Positions 54,101 through 60,945 of a stretch of DNA of 64,000 nucleotides are shown here, one piece after another; position 1 is the stretch's first letter, and the number at the start of each line of letters is the position of its first letter. The notes below the pieces were generated by a model that was given only the letters and a program-made list of their open reading frames with translations, had not been told where the DNA came from and ran no database searches. The stretch spans positions 62,001 to 126,000 of the forward strand of contig NC_088307.1 in assembly GCF_032854445.1 (NCBI RefSeq), given 5' to 3'. A program made the position numbers and the translations under genes. The DNA is from Liolophura sinensis. Lineage: Eukaryota; Mollusca; Polyplacophora; Chitonida; Chitonidae.

Positions 54101-56696
54101 AGGTTTGTGGGCAGAGAAAACCAGCACTGTCTGTGGCCAGGTATCTGACGATAAGGTCTGTACAACTGTGGTTAGGTTTATAGGCAGAGGAAACCAGCAC
54201 TGTCGGTGGCCAGGTATCTGACGATAAGGTCTGTACAACTGCGATTAGGTTTGTAGCAGAGGAAACCAGCACTGTTGGTGGCCAGGTATCTGACGATAAG
54301 GTCTGTACAACTGCGATTAGGTTTGTAGGCAGAGGAAACCAGCACTGTCGGTGGCCAGGTATCTGACGATCAGGTCCGTACAACTGCGATTATGTTTGTA
54401 GGCAGAGGAAACCAGCACTGTAGGTGGCCAGGTACCTGGCGATAAGGTCTGTACAACTGCAATTAGGTTTGTAGGCAGAGGAAACCAGCATTGTCGGTGG
54501 CCAGGTATCTGACGATAAGGTCTGTACAACTGCAATTAGGTTTGTAGGCAGAGGAAACCAGCACTGTCGGTGGCCAGGTACCTGACAATAAGGTCTGTAC
54601 AACTGTGGTTAGGCTTGCAGGAGGAGGAGACCAGGCAGCCTCAGCAGACAGCAATGTATGCTGTTCTAACAGCTTCCACAAACTTACATGGGCGGGTGGA
54701 CTTAATCTTTGTGACAGATCTGTTACACAGATATTCACGCAGCTTGTCGACTTTGTCAGGGTTCAAACAGCGAGTCTTTGAGCCTGTGAAGACAGGTGAG
54801 GGTATCTCTGGCACATACAGCGAGTACAGATCTACTTCCCTAAATGCATGAAAGAAAATACAGAAAAATATTAAATACACACAGACAAGGTCATATCTCT
54901 CATCACAGACAATCTCATATCTTACCTCACGTCAAACTATATCCTATCTTATCTCACTCTCGTCAGACAATCTAATATCTTATCTCTCAATCGTTATAAA
55001 GACAATCTCATATTTAATCTCTCTCGTCACAAAGACACTCTCATATGTTGCCTCTCTCTCGTCACAGACACTCTCATATATTGGCTCTCTCTCGTCACAA
55101 AGACAATCTCATATCTTACCTCTCTCTCGTCACAAAGACAATCTCATATCTTACCTCTCTCTCGTCACAAAGATAATCTAAGATCTTACCTTTCTCTCAT
55201 CATAAAGACAATCTAAGATCTTACCTTTCTCTCATCACAAAGACAATCTGATATCTTGCCTCTTTCTCGTCACAAAGACAATCTGATATCTTACCTCTCT
55301 TTCGTCACAAAGACAATCTTATGTCCTACCACTTTCTCGTCAGAGACAATCTCATATCTTACCTCTCCCTCGTCACAAACACAATCTCATATCTTACCTC
55401 TCTGGTGACAAAGACACTCTCATATCTTACCTCTCACTAGCCACACAGGCAATCTCATATTTTACCTCTCAATTGCCACAAAGACAATCTCAGATGCATC
55501 TTATCTCTCTCTAGTCACAAAGACAATTTCATATCTTACCTCACTCATCAAAAAGACAATCTCATATTTTACCTCTCACTTATCACACAGACAATCTCAT
55601 GTCTTACCTCTTACTGGCCACAAAGACAATCTCATATCTCCCCTCTCACCCATCACAGACAATCTCATATCTTACCTTTCACTTATCACACAGACAATCA
55701 TCTTACCTTTTACTCATGACAAAGACAATCTCATATCTTACCTTTTACTCATGACAAAGACAATGTCATATCTCACCTCTCACTTGCCACAAACACAGTC
55801 TCAAATCTTACCTCTCACCCCTCACTGTGTTGAGATTTCGGTGGTCTTGAGGTGAGGTATTGCTGAACAACTGGAGTTGCTTCAATTTTTCTCTCACCGT
55901 GTCCAGCTTCCTCTGCTGAGATGAAATCAAGGACTGGTTACTTTTCACCGTCCTATAAAGCAAGTCACTTCTCGGCACACGGAGGCCTCTTCAAAATAAA
56001 GTCAAATGATAACATGAATGCTCCATGTAGTTCCAGTCATACATGGGCATGACATACGTGACATTTTCCTTACCACTGTGTTTCAGGAACAATTCAGGCA
56101 TAACAGGGAGAGGAAGAAAGGTGGTCATATCGTGAGAGAAAGACAAACAGAGATACTGAACACAGAGGATTCGTGTAGTTCGACTGATGGACACTTTCAT
56201 CTCACATCTGTGATGTATACATACACGTATATACTGACATGTTTGAGTGGCATTTAGAAGTTGGAAAGAAGGTACACTGGAAAAGTCTTTTTTATGGATA
56301 TATATTCATATATACAATAACTTCTTGGTTTATTAACACGATTTTGATGTAGTTACTAACATCATTATCAGGTCCACATCACTTGATTGTGTATAAACTG
56401 CATTCTAAACATGAACAAGCCTCAGTGACCTCTCACCTGTTCTTGGTGTTTTTCTGCTCCTGGTACTCCTGCCACTGGTGATCCAGCACGAGCTCCACGT
56501 CACGCAGTGTGTTCTCCACAAACTGGTACTGACGCTGCAGATGTCGCTGCTTCTGAACGCTGCTAGGGTCCAGGCCACGCGCCTGCAGCAGCTCTCGGTA
56601 ATGTTGGTCCCGGTTCCGCTCTAGCTTCATCCGGCATTGCTCCACAGAACAAAACATGTCCAGAGTTTGTGCCTTCATGTCGGAGATCTCTTTATG
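12119..56696 (-). CDS. NUP214: NUP214-like nucleoporin, 3' part, 13 exons (spliced span)
   Basis: Minus-strand gene for a phenylalanine-glycine nucleoporin of the cytoplasmic face of the nuclear pore, where the family organises the mRNA export platform. Seen: coiled coil, linker, acidic stretch, then a very long C-terminal FG domain ending in GYRS. That order (coil before FG) is known for NUP214/Nup159; NUP62 and NUP98 have FG first. The motif PTFGSL followed by a glutamine-rich step, and a terminal G-aromatic-RS, match my memory of vertebrate NUP214 tails. Exons: 56437-56696, 55812-55952, 54688-54839, 51737-51814, 50732-50775, 43939-44074, 41087-41290, 35291-37846, 34869-35069, 25665-25872, 21439-21578, 19725-19749, 12119-12152. 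All are bounded by AG/GT and the phases agree; the sum is 4179 bases with no internal stop. The beta-propeller portion is missing because it lies beyond the window. Additional small exons hidden in arrays cannot be excluded. Confidence 0.88.
12153..12780 (-). other. Intron part, unique-looking
   Basis: Acceptor-proximal part of the last intron (12153-19724). It is AT-rich with no array and no exon that I can support. Confidence 0.5.
12785..12935. repeat. 31-base minisatellite, five copies
   Basis: Five copies of a unit like gggttgtgccacagatg plus tattaagtgtaaat within the last NUP214 intron. Confidence 0.85.
13205..17511. repeat. 34/43-base minisatellite, about 4.3 kb
   Basis: Roughly 100 copies mixing a 34-base unit (tttcctcaagtaaaaccc then taccctatcagtgtca) and a 43-base version with an extra 'tcatcaatg'. 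It fills the last NUP214 intron. The 'aaccctaccct' runs resemble telomere repeats only by chance: spacing and the rest of the unit are not telomeric. The array continues after the transposon insertion at 17514-18420. Confidence 0.9.
17514..18420. mobile_element. 907-base non-autonomous DNA transposon with TA target duplication
   Basis: Ends are inverted: ctgtaaatgcatttttatt at the left and a matching ...aaaggcatttacag at the right, imperfect over about 40 bases and still related further inward ('atttgcgg' against 'ccgcaaaa'). TA flanks both sides (17512-17513 and 18421-18422). Removing the element and one TA restores minisatellite sequence ('ccctactatcagtgtt'). I see no transposase frame. The TA duplication suggests Tc1/mariner-type mobilisation; this class call is inference. 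Confidence 0.82.
18440..19595. repeat. 120-base higher-order repeat
   Basis: About nine copies with an exact 120-base period (18541, 18661, 18781 and so on begin taaaggcctaccctaacag). The unit is a fused trimer of diverged copies of the 34/43-base family next door, so one composite block was re-amplified. Copies differ by only a few bases, which implies recent expansion or conversion. Confidence 0.9.
19725..19749 (-). CDS. NUP214: NUP214 25-base micro-exon (GFGSPSF)
   Basis: Minus strand: 'ttttcttttgcag' acceptor, then 25 bases coding GFGSPSF between two split glycine codons, then the donor GTGAGA. The incoming phase matches the end of exon 21439-21578 and the outgoing phase matches exon 12119-12152. 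The peptide repeats the GFGSPSFG motif of the upstream exon. A micro-exon this short would be missed by most gene finders. Confidence 0.8.
19972..21385. repeat. 59-base minisatellite
   Basis: About 24 very similar copies of a 59-base unit containing actgctgtctggttatg, gacattgtacatgtatg and agagggactgtcccacaac. It fills the intron between exons 21439-21578 and 19725-19749. Copies are highly uniform, mostly differing at 'tgtagacattg' against 'tgcagacatcg'. Confidence 0.92.
21439..21578 (-). CDS. NUP214: NUP214 FG-repeat exon ([13 protein letters not shown])
   Basis: Acceptor 'acttttag' at 21579-21580, donor GTCAGT at 21433-21438, 140 bases. It encodes [17 protein letters not shown] followed by a second copy of the [11 protein letters not shown] module and [11 protein letters not shown] motifs bind transport receptors in the pore. 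It enters in phase 2 and leaves in phase 1, agreeing with both neighbours. The PTFGSL motif is the best single marker of NUP214 in the window. Confidence 0.9.
21790..21850 (+). mobile_element. Fragment of molluscan interspersed repeat
   Basis: 'gataagatggcggccagcat' followed by 'aaaccgggcacagcccaag' matches the middle of the element seen more fully at 41806-42005. It is a decayed fragment in an intron. Confidence 0.5.
21862..22010. repeat. Pair of inverted repeats (potential hairpins)
   Basis: A perfect 20-base inverted repeat (21862-21881 with 21892-21911) is followed by a 21-base inverted repeat with one mismatch (21914-21934 with 21989-22009), with a smaller 'gcccaca/tgtgggc' palindrome inside. 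This lies in the intron between exons 25665-25872 and 21439-21578. Confidence 0.85.
22085..23645. repeat. 53/59-base minisatellite
   Basis: About 29 copies of a 53-base unit (atccaagaggatgccaca, ttgctgacaacaggatatc, atactgctacatgtac); some copies carry an extra 'atgtac', giving 59 bases. Intronic, in the NUP214 gene. Confidence 0.92.
23645..25692 (-). repeat. 75-base minisatellite that repeats an exon end and its splice donor
   Basis: About 27 copies with a 75-base period. Read on the gene strand each unit contains 'catcagggtttgccgg' followed by 'gtaatgtatcatgctcatga'. This is the last part of exon 25665-25872 plus its donor. Identity reaches about 28 bases into the exon (25665-25692) and then stops. 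Each unit also has 'cttcctgatcctctcag' just before the exon-like 23 bases, so it looks like a small cassette exon. Open frames here are by-products of a 25-codon unit. Confidence 0.9.
25665..25872 (-). CDS. NUP214: NUP214 FG-repeat exon ([16 protein letters not shown])
   Basis: Acceptor 'tcgttgttttag' at 25873-25874, donor GTAATG at 25659-25664, 208 bases. It encodes about ten FG motifs with S/T/P spacers ([46 protein letters not shown]). It enters in phase 1 and leaves in phase 2, fitting both neighbours. Its last 28 bases are part of the downstream 75-base array, so aligners may misplace its 3' border. Confidence 0.9.
25873..26159 (-). other. Intron part without array
   Basis: Acceptor-proximal 290 bases of the 9-kb intron. 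It is unique-looking with no exon seen. Confidence 0.5.
26160..34760. repeat. 96-base minisatellite, about 8.6 kb
   Basis: About 90 copies of a 96-base unit (ctgtggaggtttacaggg, aaagctagactgtggttc, tactctacatgtgtgtac, tgattccctggatcactg). It fills almost the whole intron between exons 34869-35069 and 25665-25872. Some copies carry an extra 'actac'. Variant order is repeated at an offset of about 2.8 kb, showing that blocks of about 29 units were duplicated. Confidence 0.95.
34869..35069 (-). CDS. NUP214: NUP214 FG-repeat exon ([18 protein letters not shown])
   Basis: Acceptor 'tgttgattacag' at 35070-35072, donor GTAAGA at 34863-34868, 201 bases. It encodes [18 protein letters not shown], then [15 protein letters not shown] and [16 protein letters not shown]. 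It is rich in S, G, N and T, as usual for FG domains. Phase 1 in and phase 1 out, consistent on both sides. It is separated from the large GLFG exon by a 221-base intron, one of only two short introns here without an array. Confidence 0.9.
35291..37846 (-). CDS. NUP214: NUP214 giant GLFG-repeat exon, 851 codons
   Basis: A single open exon of 2556 bases. Acceptor 'tctgcttttcag' at 37847-37849, donor GTACGC at 35285-35290. The first 60 codons are polar ([17 protein letters not shown] onward). Then come about 48 tandem 14-residue units of the form [14 protein letters not shown], some decayed (GLHVS, MLGS, QLGS, DIGP). The end is more irregular, with FG and GFG motifs ([32 protein letters not shown]). 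The 42-base unit is itself a coding minisatellite, and its opposite strand is also open. GLFG is best known from NUP98; here it sits in a NUP214 context. Such length implies length polymorphism between individuals. Confidence 0.92.
38040..38115. repeat. Dispersed repeat shared with 2840-2912
   Basis: Second copy of the roughly 75-base interspersed repeat. It carries a 'caataag' insertion relative to the first. It lies in the intron upstream of the GLFG exon. Confidence 0.6.
38405..40000. repeat. 48-base minisatellite
   Basis: About 33 copies of a 48-base unit (gtcgtcgctggtctggtt, ttactctccatgctgtac, gtctatcacact). It is 16 codons long, so two plus-strand frames stay open for over 500 codons ([16 protein letters not shown] and a Cys/His-rich frame). 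Several frames open at once, and an intronic position antisense to the gene, point to a by-product. A four-unit higher-order pattern with 'accggtgctatgattata' is visible. Confidence 0.9.
40007..40480 (-). other. Intron part, unique-looking
   Basis: No gene, array or recognised element is seen between the 48-base and 15-base arrays. Confidence 0.45.
40485..40955. repeat. 15-base minisatellite with 21-22 base variants
   Basis: About 30 copies of ttagtctgtggtggc, interspersed with 'tagtgttt' insertions. It is located about 120 bases inside the donor of exon 41087-41290. Confidence 0.88.
41087..41290 (-). CDS. NUP214: NUP214 acidic linker exon
   Basis: Acceptor 'gttttgacag' at 41291-41293, donor GTCAGT at 41081-41086, 204 bases. 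It encodes a serine-rich start ([17 protein letters not shown]), an acidic run ([14 protein letters not shown]) and ends with KSFGFSQQ, the first FG of the C-terminal domain. I chose GTCAGT as donor rather than a GTGTTG further on because only that phase joins to the GLFG exon. Phases: 1 in, 1 out. Confidence 0.85.
41806..42005 (+). mobile_element. SINE-like molluscan interspersed repeat
   Basis: Contains ttgattggtgttttacgc, caagaatatttcacctgta, tggcagccagcaatat, aaaccgggcagagcccag and 'ttaccgactaagctacgaag'. I recognise this order from abundant repeats in molluscs and other lophotrochozoans. Fragments recur at 21790-21850 and about 51948-51975. Confidence 0.7.
42045..42135. repeat. 18-base tandem repeat, five copies
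   Basis: Five copies of aataagagtacctatgaa, inside the interrupted dispersed element. Confidence 0.9.
42575..43720 (-). mobile_element. 5'-truncated non-LTR retrotransposon (LINE) fragment
   Basis: On the minus strand 43271-43612 encodes a reverse-transcriptase segment: [20 protein letters not shown], then [18 protein letters not shown] and [14 protein letters not shown]. This is the region following the catalytic YADD box in jockey/CR1-like enzymes. 42852-43055 continues with the typical C-terminus (IPREWNRQP...[11 protein letters not shown]). Frames are broken and the catalytic core is missing. The 3' end at about 42580-42605 is a tandem 'aatacaat' tail, as in CR1/L2-like elements. It is dead and lies in the intron in the same orientation as the host gene. 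Confidence 0.85.
43939..44074 (-). CDS. NUP214: NUP214 linker exon
   Basis: Acceptor 'ctgttcattttacag' at 44075-44077, donor GTATTA at 43933-43938, 136 bases. It encodes [40 protein letters not shown] and VDYQE. It contains one FG (ALFGTR). Phase 0 in and phase 1 out, joining exon 50732-50775 upstream. The acceptor region (tgtgacttgtttcttctgttc) is the apparent seed of the array that fills the upstream intron. Confidence 0.85.
44265..45020. repeat. 66-base minisatellite resembling the adjacent splice acceptor
   Basis: About eleven copies of a 66-base unit (tacagtctataaagtgaag, agaagcaacaataagtcac, aggtacatgcgcacactcc). On the gene strand each reads 'tgtgacttattgttgcttct' then 'cttcactttatag', closely resembling the real acceptor of exon 43939-44074 about 200 bases away. 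Confidence 0.88.
45020..46135. repeat. 126-base dimeric minisatellite
   Basis: About nine copies of a 126-base unit made of two diverged halves of the 66-base family (one with 'agagacacaaaagtgagtca', one with 'aagacaagtagcagtaagat'). The 42-codon unit makes a 365-codon minus-strand frame ([10 protein letters not shown]...), which I consider spurious. Confidence 0.9.
46140..50600. repeat. 71/73-base minisatellite with micro-exon-like units
   Basis: About 60 copies of a 71-73 base unit (acaggccaagaacccacc, tttactgtcctggcctgc, agtctgtggagtgaagag, aagcaccaacacatccc). On the gene strand each unit has 'cttctcttcactccacag', then 22 bases (actgcaggccaggacag, taaag) and then gtgggttc. That is an acceptor-like tract, a 22-base exon-like piece and a donor-like site. 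Long blocks are duplicated, e.g. from 48122 and again from 49615. Confidence 0.9.
50732..50775 (-). CDS. NUP214: NUP214 44-base exon ([14 protein letters not shown])
   Basis: Acceptor 'catcatatttttcag' at 50776-50778, donor GTAAGA at 50726-50731. It encodes [14 protein letters not shown] after a split glutamate codon and ends in phase 0. It fits the upstream exon (ends DDT plus one base) and the downstream exon (starts PGAPQ). The basic-serine motif RRQNSAP looks like a possible kinase or 14-3-3 site; that is inference. Confidence 0.85.
51065..51715. repeat. 31-base minisatellite
   Basis: About 20 diverged copies of gaagcatgtggtgtactg plus tctttggtggtca, in the intron between exons 51737-51814 and 50732-50775. 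Confidence 0.88.
51737..51814 (-). CDS. NUP214: NUP214 78-base exon
   Basis: Acceptor 'tatgtttcttgcag' at 51815-51817, donor GTTTGG at 51731-51736. It encodes [20 protein letters not shown] then SPDDT, with split codons at both ends (phase 1 in, phase 1 out). It joins the post-coil exon at 54688-54839 to the 44-base exon. Hydrophilic linker. Confidence 0.85.
52045..53040. repeat. 90-base minisatellite
   Basis: About eleven copies with a 90-base period (ggccaggtacctgatagta, aggtctgtacaactgtggt, tagctttataccgtgagta, gaccaggccgcctcagcag). The 30-codon unit yields a 303-codon minus-strand frame ([20 protein letters not shown]-like) that I regard as spurious. It shares its core with the 73-base array next to it. 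Confidence 0.92.
53040..54610. repeat. 73-base minisatellite
   Basis: About 21 copies with a 73-base period (ggtggccaggtatctgacg, ataaggtctgtacaactg, cgattaggtttgtaggcag, aggaaaccagcactgtc). Same core as the 90-base array. On the gene strand each has 'tttcctctgcctacaaacc', '..gcag', a 21-base piece (ttgtacagacc ttatcgtcag) and gtacctgg, resembling a tiny exon with both splice sites. Confidence 0.92.
54688..54839 (-). CDS. NUP214: NUP214 post-coil exon
   Basis: Acceptor 'cttTcatgcatttag'-type at 54840-54842, donor GTAAGT (consensus) at 54682-54687, 152 bases. It encodes [40 protein letters not shown] and [10 protein letters not shown]. The charged amphipathic part ([10 protein letters not shown]) continues the helical region of the preceding exons. 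Phases: 2 in, 1 out. Confidence 0.86.
54870..55811 (-). repeat. 35-base minisatellite abutting and copying a splice donor
   Basis: About 26 copies of a 35-base unit. On the gene strand: gagagaggtaagatatgaga followed by ttgtctttgtgacga. The exon upstream ends in GTGAGAG and its donor continues gtaagatttgag, so each unit reproduces the exon end plus a near-consensus donor. The array runs directly into the exon at 55812 with no unique spacer. Confidence 0.9.
55812..55952 (-). CDS. NUP214: NUP214 coiled-coil exon 2
   Basis: Acceptor 'cttgctttatag' at 55953-55955, donor GTAAGA at 55806-55811, 141 bases. It encodes [40 protein letters not shown] and NTVRGE. Heptad-like spacing in [20 protein letters not shown] supports a coil that pairs NUP214 with its pore partners (NUP88 and NUP62 in animals, from family knowledge). 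Phases: 2 in, 2 out. Confidence 0.87.
55953..56436 (-). other. Short intron without array
   Basis: 484-base intron (donor GTGAGA at 56431-56436) between the two coiled-coil exons. It is one of only two introns in the window free of a tandem array. Nothing else is recognised. Confidence 0.75.
56437..56696 (-). CDS. NUP214: NUP214 coiled-coil exon 1 (first exon in window)
   Basis: Acceptor 'ggttgatagaatcag' at 56697-56699, donor GTGAGA at 56431-56436, 260 bases. It encodes [60 protein letters not shown] and [20 protein letters not shown]. Charged, leucine-rich heptads make this a coiled coil of about 85 residues with a GLDPSS turn. It starts in phase 0. The internal ATG is not an initiator: the reading frame runs on to a good acceptor, and the family has a beta-propeller upstream. 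Confidence 0.88.
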
Positions 56697-56704
56697 CTGA
56701 TTCT

Positions 56705-57978
56705 ATCAACCACAAAACTTCATCTGAATCAAACTATACACTCCAGACTATCACGAGACGTCTTCTGCATCATTCTACACACTCAAAGATATCAACAAAC
56801 TTCACCTGCACCAAACTATACACTCCAGACTATCACTAAACTATACACTCCACACTATCACTAGACTTTGTCTGTATCAAACTATACATTCAAAGACATC
56901 AACACACTTCACCTGCATCAAACTATACACTCCAGACTATCACAAGACGTCTTCTGCATCATTCTACACACTCAAAGATATCAACAAACTTCACCTGCAT
57001 TAAACTATACACTCCAGACTATCACAAGACATCTTCTGCATCATTCTATACACTCAAACATATCAACAAACTTCACCTGCACCAAACTATACACTCCAGA
57101 CTATCACTAAACTATACACTCCACACTATCACTAGACTTTGTCTGTATTAAACTATACACTCAAAGATATCAACAAACTTCACCTGCACCAAACTATACA
57201 CTCCAGACTATCACTAAAGTATACACCCCACACTATCACTAAACTATACACTCCACACTATCACTAGACTTTGTCTTCATGGAACTATACACTTAAAGAT
57301 ATTGACAAACTTCACCTGCATTAAACTATACACTCTAAACTATCAATAAACTATACACTCCAGACTATCAATAAACTATACACTCCAGACTCTCACTATA
57401 TTTTGTCTTCATTGAACCATACACTTAAAGATATCAACAAACTTCACCTGCATTAAACTATACACTCCAGACTATCAATAAACTATACACTCCAGACTAT
57501 CAATAGACTATACACTCCAGACTCTCACTATACTTTGTCTTCATTGAACTATACACTTAAAGATATCAACAAACTTCACCTGCATTAAACTATACACTCC
57601 AGACTATCACTAAACTATACACTCACCACTATCACTAGACTTTGTCTGTATCAAACTATACATTCAAAGACATCAACAAACTTCACCTGCATTAAACTAT
57701 ACACTCCAGACTATCAATAAACAATACACTCCAGACTCTCACTAGACTTTGTCTACATCGAATTATACACTTAAAGATATCAACAAACTTCACCTGCATC
57801 GAACTATACACTCAAAACTATCAGCAAACTTCATCTGCACCAAACAACACACTAAACTATACATCCAGACTATCACCAAACTTCACCTGCACCAAACTAT
57901 ACACTTCAGACTACCACTAGGCTTCGTCTGAATCAAACTATACACTCAAAGTTATCAGTAAACTTCACCTGCATTAAA
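56705..57978. repeat. 25-base-family minisatellite next to the acceptor of the first exon
   Basis: Composite of a 25-base unit (actatcactaaactatacactccag) and longer units with 'aaacttcacctgcatcaaac' and 'actcaaagatatcaacaa'. The first copy starts within the acceptor-proximal intron sequence (ctatcaaccacaaaacttc), within 10-20 bases of the exon. It continues at 59133 after a transposon insertion. Confidence 0.88.
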
Positions 57979-59132
57979 CAGGGTTATTACAGGTATGTGA
58001 AAATGAAATTCATGGAGTTTTTTTGTCATTTTCAAGGCCAGTTAAACATACTATGGTGCAAATTATAGACTATATTTTAAGTCTGAATTATAGATGCTTT
58101 AATTCGCATGCATGTATAATGAATGGAACGCTTGCTTTTGCAAGAAATATCTACCCTTCACCTCTGTAATGCGACACATTCTTTGACCTGGCCTTGGCTC
58201 AGTAAAAAAATGAATGCCATATATCATTATGCAGGGCTTCCTCTGGGTCAGTATATTTTTAGCCAGTAACTTTAGCCACTCATCAGATTTTGTAGTAAAT
58301 ACTATTTTTCTTTACCCATACTTCCTTAGAGGCCATGACTTGTAGGTCTGGAGTTTATCAAACGTTACATTTAGAACAATTGCCCTCAAAATAATGGACC
58401 AATGCTTGGCAGCATGTTTTTGTTTTTTTGAATAAAAAATCAATCCTTTCTTTAACCTTTCTGTAAAATCCTAGTAAAATGTAATTTCCTCTATCAGAAA
58501 AATTTGTTATGCAATTACTTTGTAAATTCTATTTAAATGCAACATTATGATCAGTACATTGGAGTAACACCGTCTGACAGGAGAAAACCAGCGTACAATT
58601 TAATTTAATTCGGATCCAATAAAAATAGTTTATTAAGTGGAAAAGTTTAAATTTTTCATGGGAGTTAGCTTCATTTACAGGTGTTACTCTACGTTGATTT
58701 ATCTCTCTTGATAATTTTTTTTTCTTCAAAACTGGCGATGAAAGGCATCCCCACAATGCCATGATCACATGCGTTAATTAACAAAAATGATTTCAAGCAA
58801 TGAAAACTCTCATGGTGGATGTGTATAATGTTTGTATTTCTTCTTAAGTAAATAAATTTGTCGCCAAAAACATTCGCAATTTTTCAAATTTTATCGCCAT
58901 GTCAAAAAATTGTTCTGAATTTGCAACAATGGCGAGTGCCAGCGGAAGCCCTGATTATGGGAAAATTATCTCCTGACTTGGCTGTCAGCAGACAATATTT
59001 AAGTTTGGGACAAACTAAGCTTTTCAAGGCGTTTTCAGGAGTATTTGTCTCTTTTAAGGGCTTTCAAGTACTTGAAAATCAAATTGTATTTTTCAAGCAG
59101 TTCAATGCGCTTCAAGGACTGTGCGCACCCTG
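57979..59132. mobile_element. 1154-base DNA transposon, non-autonomous, with TTAAA duplication
   Basis: Flanked by TTAAA at 57974-57978 and 59133-59137; element ends are cagggtt... and ...caccctg. Removing it restores array sequence (cctgcattaaactataca). The right end contains 'cttcaaggactgtgcgcacc', a terminal motif I recall from several marine invertebrate repeats. No transposase frame is visible. If the true duplication is TTAA, a piggyBac- or Kolobok-type origin is possible; unsure. It contains a second insertion at 58232-58953. Confidence 0.7.
58232..58953. mobile_element. 722-base nested transposon with ATTATG duplication
   Basis: Ends cagggcttcctctggg and (inverted) ccagcggaagccctg are matching terminal inverted repeats. 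ATTATG flanks both sides (58226-58231 and 58954-58959). It is inserted inside the 1154-base element. CAGGG-type ends suggest a hAT-related non-autonomous element, although the visible duplication is six bases rather than eight. Confidence 0.68.
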
Positions 59133-60945
59133 TTAAACTATACATTGCAGACTATCACGAAAATTCACCTGCAATAAACTGCACACTTCAGACTATTACT
59201 AAACTATACACTCCAGACTATCACTGAACTATACACTCCAGAGTATCACTAAACAATACGCTGTAAACTATCACTAAACCATACACTCCAGACTATCACT
59301 TAACTATACACTCTAGACTATCATTGAACTATACACTGCAGACAATCACGAAAATTCACCTGCAATAAACTGCACTATCCAGACTATCACTAAACTATAC
59401 ACTCCAGATTATCACTGAACTATACACTCCAGACTATCACAAAACTATACCCAGACTATCACAAAACTATACACTCCAGACTATCACAAAACTATACACT
59501 CCAGACTATCACAAAACTATACACTCCAGACTATCACAAAACTATACACTCCAGAGTATCACTAAATTATATGCTGCAAACTACCACTAAACTATACACT
59601 CCAGAGTATCACTAAATTATACACTCCAGACTATAACTAAACTATACACTCCAGACTATCACTAAACTACACACTCCAGGCTATCACTAAACTATACACT
59701 CCAGACTATCACTAAACTATACACTTCAGACTATCACTAAACTATACACTCCAGACTATCAATGAACTATACACTCCAGACTATCACTAGACTATACACT
59801 CCAGACTATCACAAAACTATACACTCCAGGCTATCACTAAACTATACACTCCAGACTATCACAAAACTATACACTCCAGGCTATCACTAAACTATACACT
59901 CCAGATTAGCAATGAACTATACACTCCAGACTATCACTAAACTATACACTCCAGACTATCACTAAACTATACACTCCAGATTATCAATGAACTATACACT
60001 TCAGACTATCACTAAACTATACGCGGTAAACTATTACTAAACTATACACTCCAGACTATCACTAAACTATACACTCCAGACTATCACTAAACTATACACT
60101 CCAGATTATCAATGAACTATACACTTCAGACTATCACTAAACTATACGCGGTAAACTATCACTAAACTATACACTTTAGACTATCACTAAACTATACACT
60201 CCAGACTATCATTAAACTATACACTCCAGACTATCAATGAACTATACACTATAGACTATCACTAAACTAAACACTCCAGACTATCACTAAACTATACACT
60301 CCAGACTATCACCAAACTTCATCTGTACCAAACTACACACTCCAGACTTTCACTAAACTGTACACTCCAGACTATCACTGAAGTAAACACTCCAGACTAT
60401 CACTGAAGTAAACACTCCAGACTATCACTAAACTATACACTCCAGACTATCACTAAACTATACACGCCATACTATCACTAAACTATACACTCCAGACTAT
60501 CACCAAACTTCATCTGTACCAAACTACACACTCCAGACTTTCATTAAACTGTACACTCCAGACTATCAATGAAGTAAACACTCCATACTATCACTAAACT
60601 ATACTCTCCAGACTACCACTAGAATTCGTCTGCATCAAACTATACACTCAAAGCTATCAGTTAACTTCACCTATACTACACTACACACTCCAGACATCAC
60701 CAAACTTCAGTCTCATCAAACTATACGCTGGAAACTATCACCAAACTTCACCTGCATTAAACTATCCACTAAAAGCCATCACCAAACTTCACCTGCATTA
60801 AACTATCCACTAAAAGCCATCACCAAACTTCACCTGCATAAAACTATCCACTAAAAGCTATCAACAAACTTCACCTGCATAAAACTATCCACTAAAAGCT
60901 ATCACCAACTTCACCTGCATCAAACTATATACTTCAAACTGTCAC
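59133..60945. repeat. 25-base minisatellite, continuation
   Basis: About 65-70 copies, mostly actatcactaaactatacactccag with 'aacttcacctgcat' units at the far end. Same family as 56705-57978. Confidence 0.9.

Noticed and set aside
55991-56257. Small frames on both strands in the 484-base intron
   Set aside because: No domain, no conservation signal, and the surrounding exons join cleanly without them.
12119-56696. NUP98, NUP62 or NUP153 as the identity of the gene
   Set aside because: NUP98 and NUP62 have FG repeats before their other domains, NUP153 has zinc fingers; coil followed by C-terminal FG and a GYRS-like end fits NUP214 best.
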